Under the pieces are notes generated by a model. That model saw only the letters and a list, made by a program, of their open reading frames with translations. It made no database searches and was not told where the DNA came from. 64,000 nt of DNA, taken from the NCBI GenBank assembly GCA_903813345.2, contig CAIIXF020000011.1, positions 18,211,754-18,275,753 on the forward strand, written 5' to 3'. Position numbers and translations under genes: made by a program. The stretch comes from Owenia fusiformis. Its lineage: Eukaryota > Annelida > Polychaeta > Sabellida > Oweniidae. This document shows positions 20,448 through 29,900 of this stretch, in pieces; positions within the stretch are counted from its first letter, which is position 1, and every line of letters begins with the position of its first letter.

Positions 20448-20515
20448 TGGTAGTCTAGTGGTTAGCGAGCACGACTCGAACACACTCGGTCCCGATTTCG
20501 AATCCCAGCAAGACC
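20448..20515 (+). other. tRNA-like (degenerate) sequence, likely SINE or pol III promoter remnant
   Basis: 'tggtagtctagtggttagcg' matches the A box (TRGYNNARNGG type) and 'gatttcgaatcccag' is a damaged B box; copy B has the intact 'GAGTTCGAATCCCGG'. The spacing between boxes is tRNA-like, but no proper anticodon stem can be drawn. It is therefore a tRNA-derived promoter, as in SINEs, rather than a functional tRNA gene. Confidence 0.55.
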
Positions 20516-21747
20516 TACTTTTTTTCTTTTGAGGGGGGCATAGTGCTTCTTTTGCAGTATGGAATCGTACAGGCATTAACTTGTAGTGAGCCATAATTTA
20601 TTTCGACAAAAATTGATTCAACTTCCAACAAAATTGTCCTACAAGCTTCAATTAAAAAACATTTTAAAGCTCCTTTCTTGTTCTAGACTATCCAATGGGT
20701 CGATATATACAGTTAGGGGAGGGGTTGCTTTCGCCCCCGTCGCTCTCTACCCTTACTACGCCATGGCACAGGAGAAATATCTCATTTGGAATATATCACT
20801 GTTTACTTTGCGTTTGGTAGCTCTCTCATGCGAGATGGAATCGTGGCCATTAACTAAGGGAGCCAAATGCAACTTCCATCAAAAATTGTGCTATAAGGTA
20901 TGAGTACCGTAATCCAACAGCAAATTCGAAAATTCATAACAATACTTTGCACATATGGCGATCGTGACCAACTATGAAACGCTTACCCCCATAGTGTTAT
21001 ATATCAAAATGCACCTGTCCATATAGGGGTTCGATTGACCTACATCAAATTATAGGGAGTCAGGTTACTTTTTGAGATATCAGCGTCCGTTTATTGTAAC
21101 TCACGTTTGCTACCACTTCATCAATTCTGATATGACGGGCAAACGCGTAGTAAACATGCTCACGTTCGGAACTATTTTGACCTACATCGCTATTTTCGTA
21201 ATTCAAATGAAAGTTGAACTCCTCCTCTTTATTTTGATACCAAATAGTGGCATACTAGGTATCCTAGAAGCCAACTATGGATATGGAACCTCATATACCA
21301 TAAGCTTCAAATAAAAAAAACATTCTAGCTATTTTCTTCTATCTAATGGGTAGCAAACGCCCCTTTCTACGCCTGATCGGCTCAGGAGAAATATCCTGTC
21401 TGTTTAGAATATATATAGCCGTTTACTCTGCATTAATAGCTATCTAACGTCTTACTTGTTCATGTTTTTTATTGGGCCTTTCAACGTTTACTACCATTCC
21501 CTGTTCCTGGGCTACCATTTTTTTACTGGGTTTGGTAATCCCCGGGTAACCGGTGCTAATGCCCTCCCCGGGTTTTGCACTTGTTCCCAAAATATCCGTA
21601 TGATATCTGAAATATCCCCCCGCGCATTGCGCATGCGCCAGAAAATTCGAAAATCAATATTTGTCGGTCCTCTAGCGTGTAAACACAGCGTATCTCCCGT
21701 ACCGACAATTTATTTGTCGGTCCTCTAGCGTGCCACCACATCAGAGT

Positions 21748-21777
21748 CTAGAGTACCGACAATTGTCGGTACTCTAG
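21748..21777. repeat. 30 bp perfect palindrome (copy A)
   Basis: Half-site CTAGAGTACCGACAA followed directly by its exact reverse complement. Same palindrome at 23633-23662. Confidence 0.95.
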
Positions 21778-22064
21778 CCTTTACGTAAACAAAAACTGTA
21801 GATCTATTGGTACAGTAAGTCCTTATATTATTAAACCATTAAGTTTACGGAGTGGCTCCAGGACCGACAATTGTCGGTACTGGAGACTGTTCAGGGGTAT
21901 TTGCTGGGGTACCGACAATTGTCGGCACTCTATCGTCAACTAGTAGTGCCAGATAGAGAACCGACAATTGTCGGTACGCAAGTGGCTGCTACGTATTTTT
22001 GCTAGAGAGCCGACAATTTCATAAATAAATGCACTACTTTTACTTTTAGAAATAACCTCATCAC

Positions 22065-22132
22065 TGGTAGGCTAGTGGTTAGCGAGCACGACTCGAACAC
22101 ACTCGGTCCCGAGTTCGAATCCCGGCAAGACT
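22065..22132 (+). other. tRNA-like sequence in copy B
   Basis: A-box-like 'taggctagtggttagcg' and a good B box 'gagttcgaatcccgg'. The T-arm pairs at four of five positions. No anticodon stem forms, so this is not called as a tRNA gene. Confidence 0.55.
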
Positions 22133-23344
22133 TACTTTTTTTCTTTTGAGGGGGGGCATAGTGCTTCTTTTGCAGTATGGAATCGTAGAGGCATTAACTT
22201 GTAGTGAGCCATGATTTATTTCGACAAAAATTGATTCAACTTCCATCAAAATTGTCCTACAAGCTTCAATTAAAAAACATTTTGAAACTCTTTTCTTGTT
22301 CTATCTAATTGGTCGATATATACAGTTAGGGGAGGGGATGCTTTCGCCCCCGTCGCTCTCTACCCTTAGTACGCCATGGCACAGGAGAAATATCTCATTT
22401 GGAATATATCACTGTTTACTTTGCGTTTGGTAGCTCTCTCATGCGAGATGGAATCGTGGCCATTAACTAAGAGAGCCAAATGCAACTTCCATCAAAAATT
22501 GTGCTATAAGGTATGAGTACCGTAATCCAACACCAAATTCGAAAATTCATAACAATACTTTGGGCGTTTGTGACCAACTATGAAACGCTTACCCCCATAG
22601 TGTTATATATCAAAATGCACCTGTCCATATAGGGGTTCGATTGACCTACATCAAATTATAGGGAGTCAGGTTACTTTTTGAGATATCAGCGTCCGTTTAT
22701 TGTAACTCGCGTTTGCTACCACTTCCTCAATTCTGATATGACGGGCAAACGCGTAGTAAACACGCTCACGTTCGGAACTATTTTGACCTTCATCGCTATT
22801 TTCGTAATTCAAATGAAAGTTGAACTCCTCTTTATTTTGACACCAAATAGTGGCATACTAGGTACCCATGAAAGAGAAGCCAACTATGGGTTATTTAGAA
22901 CGATACCACAGGTTTTTAAATGGACTATATAGGGGTTATACCTTTTGGCGGATGGATATGGAACCTCATACCATAAGCTTCAAATAAAAAACATTCTAGC
23001 TATTTTCTTCTATCTAATGGGTAGCAAACGCCCCTTTCTACGCCTGATCGGCTCAGGAGAAATATCCTGTCTGTTTAGAATATATATAGCCGTTTACTCT
23101 GCATTAATAGCTCTCTAACGTCTTACTTGTTCATGTTTTATTGGGCCTTTCAACGTTTACTACCATTCCCTGTTCCCGGGCTACCATTTTTTGACTGGGT
23201 TTGGTAATCCCCGGGTAACCGGGGCTAATGCCCTCCCCGGGTTTTGCACTTGTTCCCAAAATATCCGTATGATATCTGAAATATCCCCCCGCGCATTGCG
23301 CATGCGCCAGAAAATTCGAAAATCAATATTTGTCGGTCCTCTAG

Positions 23345-23555
23345 CACACTACTATACCTTGCATTTGGTGCTCATGAGCAACCCATTTGGCTTATTAGTA
23401 ATGATTATGTATTTGTTTTTATTTGTCTGTTCCTTATGAATGGTTTATCGGTTGAAAATTAGATGCTAGTAAGGCACTTTCAAAAATATATTAAACAATA
23501 CAATTAGACAAACAAAGTATCTTATGCATTTCTAGGTGTTAGGTATAGTAGTGTG
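23345..23555. mobile_element. 211 bp MITE with 15 bp TIRs, absent from the neighbouring copy
   Basis: Perfect inverted ends CACACTACTATACCT (23345-23359) and AGGTATAGTAGTGTG (23541-23555), flanked by TCTAG at 23340-23344 and 23556-23560. Copy A shows the empty site 'cctctagcgtg' at about 21670. A 5 bp duplication with CAC-starting ends is reminiscent of Transib/Chapaev-like elements; family assignment is uncertain. No ORF of note. Confidence 0.92.
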
Positions 23556-23632
23556 TCTAGCGTGTAAACACAGCATATCTCCCGTACCGACAATTTATTT
23601 GTCGGTCCTCTAGCATGCCACCACATCAGAGT

Positions 23633-23662
23633 CTAGAGTACCGACAATTGTCGGTACTCTAG
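23633..23662. repeat. 30 bp perfect palindrome (copy B)
   Basis: Identical to 21748-21777. Confidence 0.95.
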
Positions 23663-23854
23663 CCTTTACGTTAAGTTTATCGGTATAAAACTATTTCAAG
23701 TTGATAAAACGCTCAGACTGCATCAAATAACGTCTTAGAGAAAAAATTCACAGAGGAGTAAACCCCCGGATCCCCAAGAAGCGCGATAGAGCTTTAATAG
23801 TACCTTCCCTTATTAGCTTATTACTTTATTAGACTATATGCAAATTGATCGGTC

Positions 23855-23864
23855 CACTTCCGGG
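23855..23864 (+). promoter_or_regulatory. ETS/GABP-like motif upstream of SIAE
   Basis: CACTTCCGGG lies 40 bp before the SIAE start codon. ETS-family sites of this kind are common in TATA-less housekeeping promoters. The motif is seen; the function is inferred. Confidence 0.4.
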
Positions 23865-23903
23865 TTTTGATTAGCCTCGTTTTGAACTTGACCCAAACAA
23901 ATA

Positions 23904-26900
23904 ATGGCACGAAGTGGTCCTCACTTTATGAGTGTTTTCTCAGGTTTTGTGCTGCTGTCAGTGAATATAATCGTACATGGGGATCCACTAAGATTCAGGG
24001 CACATAATGGTAAGAAAATCTTAACATTTGCATTGAGAGGAACTTTGAAATAAAAGTATAAAGTTTGACAATTTTTCAATTCCAATATCACATGATCAAA
24101 ATCAAACATTGACATTATACAGTTATACTATGCAAATTGGCACAGCACAGCAAATATATAACATAACAATCATACGAATAGAATGTATATAGAATAGACA
24201 CAGTGAACAACATCCATTCAGGGATTCTAATAGAATAATACAGATCATTGGAATTTGGATGGTGTTCACTATGAATACAGTGCCCACAATATAAATAAAT
24301 GACACCTGGATTTGCTGAAGTGAGGATGTCCCGTGTTAAAAGGAAGAGAATTTTCAAGAGGCTATACATCAGTGGATGAGAGTATACAAAATGTAAAATA
24401 TACAAAACTTAAGGGATGTGTATCTAGACATTATTGGAAAGTATGAAGTCTCAAATCACCATGGTCTAGAAATTAATCTATATCCACAGATGGCAGAATT
24501 TTTCTAAGAAAATACATCCTAGGGAAAAAAGAAACTTAGTTTTACACCCATTGAAATACATATGAAATTGACAAAGTTCAAATTATAATTTCTCAAATCA
24601 CAGTCCATCGAATACTCGCATTCAGATCATGTAGTCCTCTTCAAAAACTTCCCGTTCGGTTATATGGTGAGAAAAATATTTCACGAAGGAAAAAAGATTT
24701 TGCTACATTTATTAGCGACTAGCAAGCATTGATATTTGGGTCTGTAAAAAGGAGGTAGGACGACCTGATCATATTATCCCATTGATTTACTGAGACCGCC
24801 AAAAATTTGATTGAACTTTTTGGTTCAAAATTATAATCTGTCAGCGGTCCCTGACACTCCTACTAGTTATTACCAAACATTAATTGTCAATAAATAAACA
24901 ATACCGCAAAAAATCTGGAGTCTAAAAATTTCCTGGTGAGAACCCTGACATGTATGTCATGAATTTACATGGGTAGTCACCCCATCTTATATTCAATATA
25001 TTAAAATTTTAATATATTGATTTTTTCTCAGGTGGGTGCAAAACTCTCATTTTCACAATTCAGATAAAAATTGGTCAAAATATGCCAATTTTTCATGATT
25101 TTTCTCATTTTCAAGTGGGTGCAAATGGATTTTCAGGTGGGTGCGAGCCTTTTTTCAAAATTTCAGGTGGGTGTTGCGCCCACCCATCTCTTTACCAGTA
25201 GGCTATATGCTATGATCCCAGGCTCTTATAATATTATTTGATTTCTCCCAGTCTGATAAGTCACTTTTCGCATTTGTTCCGAAAGATTTTTTAGTTTCTA
25301 ATACAGAATTCATTCAAGGTAATTATCAGAAAATTGTCATGTCCAAAATTCAGCATTTGTGTTGCTCATTTTTCTGAAATAGTAATTGCTTGTTTACACA
25401 GTTGCTCGGTAAAATATTAGAAGCAAAAATGTAAAAAAATAAAAAGTGATTGGAAATAATCCATGATTGCTGAAGTATATTAGGTGAAATATTTCAAACA
25501 GAAAGTCTTTCACCCTTCAAAGAAAGCCTATGCCTCGTCAGTGTCATTGAGATTAGACTTTTATCTTATTTGATATGTCAACAGTATGTGTCAAGTTCAA
25601 TGGGCTTTCTTCACATTATCATTTGTCTCAAGTGCTCAAGTGGCAGTTCACTGCATTACAAAGATAACATTCGGTATTGTTATTGTTAATTGTTATTTTT
25701 ATTCTACTGTAAAATGCCACACACACCTTTTTGCATGGTTTTGTTATTTGGGTATTTCAAATTGTTTTTATTTGTTATCGACAAAATTGAGTCTTATCTG
25801 ACATATTTTATCTTTTAATTTTACTTGTTCAATTCGCTAGGATATTCAGCATCATCATGATAAACCGTGACATCTCAAATCTTCTCAGGCCGGAGATGTT
25901 TCAGGTGAAACAGAAAGATGCTATGAGTATCAGAATGTAGGGGCATTATCTTCAGTCTTTGTCATTATGGTGTCTTCAGATGTCAGAAGTGGTGACATAT
26001 TGTTATACATGTAGTCTCCAACTTTTTTGTGGATGGTGTTTGGTGGTTGGTGTTTGGCAGTCAGTGGTTGGTGTTCGAGGATTGGTGTTTGGATCCAAGA
26101 AGTCAGCTTAATATCTTCATTATTACACTTTAGTAATTTTGCAGATGGTGACATATTTTGTCATGTTAATGGTTTGTTTACTATTTCAGCTGTTCCATTT
26201 TCCTTCGCTAGCTACTATGGTGACCACATGGTTCTACAGCAGGCCCAGAAGTCTGCAATATGGGGCTACCACCCCGAGAATGGTGCCAAGGTGACAGTGA
26301 ACCTCATAGCAAATGATGCAGGGACCATAATACAAACTCTGTCAGTGATGTCTAGACCAGGTGATTACTTTACATGTACACATAATTCTGATATTGAAAT
26401 ATTATGGAGAATTCAAATGTTCTTCATTGATTGATGAGGTCTATCGGTATAGCACATAAAAACATTATTTAGTAAATGAATTAAGATATTGATTTTGTAA
26501 CATTTGAGAAATCAACCCTTTCATACTCTGATACTATAATACATGATTAGGTAAATATAAGGAATCATATTCAGCAATGAAATAGCCCTAATAAATATAA
26601 ACAGTTCCTTTTTCTGATTAAGGCCCTGTAGCGCTTAGTGTGGAGTGCAGCTATAGATGGCACTTAGGCTAATTCGGAGGCTTATACTCTGATATGATTA
26701 TGTATTATATACAAGGAATCATTTTCAGCAATGAAATATCCCTGAAGAAATAATAACAATTACATTTTCTGATTAAGGCCCTGTGGCGGGACAATTTGTG
26801 TGGAGTGCAGCTATAGATGGCCCTAAGGCTGATTCGAAGGCTTATATTCGATACTACACTACATGATTATGTATTATATACAAGGAATCATTTTCAGCAA

Positions 26901-29900
26901 TGAAATACATCCTACAGAAATAATAACAATTACATTTTCTGATTAAGGCCCTGTGTTGGGACAATTTGTGTGGAGTGCAGCTATAGATGGCCCTAATTCG
27001 GAGGCTTATACTCCGATACAACACAACAACATGATTATGTATTATATACAAGGAATCATTTTCAGCAATGAAATATCCCTAAAGAAATAATAACAATTAC
27101 ATTTTCTGTATAAGGCCCTGTGGCGGGACAATTTGTGTGGAGCGCTGCTATAGATGGCCCTAAGGCTGATTCAGAGGCTGTTTTCAGAGTAACTGCAAAA
27201 TCTGGCTCTGATGTCATAATGCTCAAGGATGTTCTCTTTGGAGATGTCTGGATCTGCTCAGGTCAAAGCAACATGCAGTTTTCAATGTCAATGGTGAGCA
27301 GTTGAATTAGATGGGATATAGATTATTAAATGCAAGAAACAAGCTTTTCAAAATTCATGGCCAATGTTGTGGAACATGGAAGAATAGATATAAAGCTCTT
27401 CCAAGATATCATTTTTTTATATTCTGCTGTTATGTAACCTAAAACCTCTCCAGTTATAGAATAAAATACCTCATACAATATTTTACTAAAAATGCTAGGT
27501 ACTATTTTAGGTGAACAACTCCAAAGAAGAACTGATGAATCTGGAGCAATACAATCGTATTAGAGTGTTTACCTTAAAACAAGTTGAATCTGCAACTCCA
27601 CTTTATGACTTTGCCAGTGGGTCTATAGAGGAACTATGGAGCGTACCCAGTACATGTGAGTGCATTTTATGTTCCCCATGAGTATTGTGGTGACGATATT
27701 GTTTTTATTGTCAGCTTAGGCATGTCTGAATGTCTTTCTATTTGTGTGTCTAAAGAGTGGGTCTGTAGAGGAACTATGGAGTGTACACAGTACATGTGAG
27801 TGCATTTTATGTCCCCCACACATCTTGTAGGGCCATATTGTCAGCTTATACATGTCTATATGTCTTTCTATTGTGTGTCTGAAGGTTTTCAGTAAAACTG
27901 GTACTGAAATCACCTTCATATTTTTGGGGATGAATTTTAGATACATAGAAGCCAAAAATCATTCATCATGATACCAACTTGTCTGACATTTTGAAGATGA
28001 ATGCTAAACTTCTTATCTTGATTTCTATTATAATCAGATAATTCAAGATCAGATAAGTAAAAAAATACCGACTTGGGCAAGGCTAACCATTTGGCTTTTA
28101 GAATGAAAAATCTGTATAGGATCACCCAATGGTGGGGATATGATATACACGTACATGTTGTGTTCTTTTAATTGAATACAACACCGTCTATTACACCTAT
28201 GTGTTGTCCTCTTCTTCAATTTTTTACTTGTTAAATTAGTAGTGTATGTATAAATACTTTGATTATTGTTAATGAATGCAGTTTGGGAGGGATTGAGTAA
28301 AGCCATTTGTTCCAAAAGGTGCATGCCGAAGATATAGAAAGGGATGGGAATCCCAAACATACTGAGAAATAACAATCAGTCATACAATTTTCTTAGAAAT
28401 TTTTTCATTATAATGCCTTATTATAGTGATTTTGTTAGTGGGTCCAACTTTTTTCGGCATTTGGTGGTTGGTGTTTGGCAATGGGGTCTGTAACAAATAG
28501 TAGGTGGTCACATTTTGCATGTCAATGCCTTGTTTATTTATTGGTTTGATAAATACATCATAATCCTGTTCATGTTCCAGCAACTATTGGTGGACCTGAC
28601 TGGAAATACATGTCTGCAGTGTGCTGGTTATATGGGAAGAACATCTTCAATGGATTGGGTCGTAAAGTACCTATAGGTCTAGTAGCATCTGATTGGGGAG
28701 GTACCCCAGTGGAGGCATGGTCTTCCCCTGATTCTCTGGCTGCCTGCAATATATCCCAGCATGCAAATAGGTGTGTATGGAGACCATTTTATAGATTAAA
28801 TTGTGTAAAACCTCCTGAGATAATAATTCCAATACTGACTTAGTTGGGTTATGTTATCTCACTTCTTGGCATATTTGGTTTTTAAAATAGTGAAAAGGTG
28901 AAATAAAGAATAAATAAATAGTGAAATGTGAAATAAAGAACCCCATCAGTGGCTGTGATTGAAGATTCCAAAACCAAAACGACTTCCATAAAGTATGTAG
29001 CACAATAGGTAGTGTGGATTTAGTTGAATATTTCGATTTCCCAAATTGTGTCCATATGTTTCAGTAATGATAAAACAAGCAACGTAATTCAGGATGGGCT
29101 GTTTGTAGATGCCCCAGGAACTCCCTCTCACCTCTGGAACTCCATGATTCACCCCTTCCTCAATATGAGCATCTATGGCGCCATCTGGTACCAAGGTAAG
29201 ACAATATGTTCTTGTTTGCACGTTGCTTACCAAATGATCATTGACACCACAACATGTATAACATGTGATACTCTCATAGACCAATGAGAATATATCGAGA
29301 CTAATTGAGCTGAGTTCATGTGACCCAATGCGCTGACATATCAGATTTGCCCTTCTAAATGAGAAATGTACATAATATGTGTTCCCAACTCTATTGTGTT
29401 ACAGGAGAGGCTAATGACCCTGACACATATAACTGTACATTACCAACTATATTGTATTATAGGTGAGGCCAATGCAGGAGCGCCTGACACATATAATTGT
29501 ACATTCCCCACTATGATAGAGGACTGGAGAATGAAGTTCCATGAGGCAACAAATGGTGCCACAGACCCATATTTCCCATTTGGATTTGTACAGGTATATC
29601 CTTCATCAATGTACATAATAATTTCTCAATTTTTATGTATAGGTAAATACCAGTATGAATGAATATAAATCTGATTTACACTCCCCTCCAAAAATTTGGC
29701 AACCTTAGCTCTCTCATTGAGTTAAAGCCTCTTTATGTTTGAATTTTTATTTACTTAACCTGTGAGAAAAATACTTATAATATTGATGGAAATGTAACTT
29801 GACTTCATTTACTTCATTTCAATGCCTCCAAATTTTCCCAATATTTTCCTCAAATCCAAATCAATATGTCAAAAATTGATGATAAATTTGATGAATTTTT

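Larger units (their letters stand above)
20230..21780 (+). repeat. Palindrome-rich ~1.6 kb unit, copy A of a recent tandem duplication
   Basis: Begins 'acggaatggctccaggaccg' and ends in a 30 bp perfect palindrome at 21748-21777. The 14 bp palindrome CCGACAATTGTCGG occurs at 20248-20261, 20296-20309 and 20345-20358, and again inside the end palindrome, with half-sites nearby. Contains a tRNA-like promoter at about 20448-20515. Copy B (21848-23675) is nearly identical except for a ~75 bp stretch missing here (about 21262) and a MITE inserted only in B. ORFs inside (for example 20586-20903, 21456-21728) are conserved only because the copies are recent; no domain is recognised. Confidence 0.85.
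21848..23675 (+). repeat. Palindrome-rich ~1.6 kb unit, copy B, carrying a MITE insertion
   Basis: Direct tandem copy of 20230-21780 at an offset of about 1618 bp, differing by scattered single bases. It holds three 14 bp CCGACAATTGTCGG palindromes near its start (about 21866, 21914, 21960), a better-preserved tRNA-like segment (about 22065-22132), and the 30 bp palindrome at 23633-23662. A 211 bp MITE at 23345-23555 is the main difference at the right end. Confidence 0.85.

Noticed and set aside
20448-20515. Functional tRNA gene
   Set aside because: A and B boxes are present, but no anticodon stem forms and copy A has a damaged B box, so it is listed only as tRNA-like.
21456-23439. Pairs of ORFs conserved between the two 1.6 kb units (for example the 'GFGNPRVTGANALPGFC' peptide) as a coding gene
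   Set aside because: The copies are so similar that any ORF would be conserved; the peptide shows no domain, and the overlapping opposite frame is equally open.
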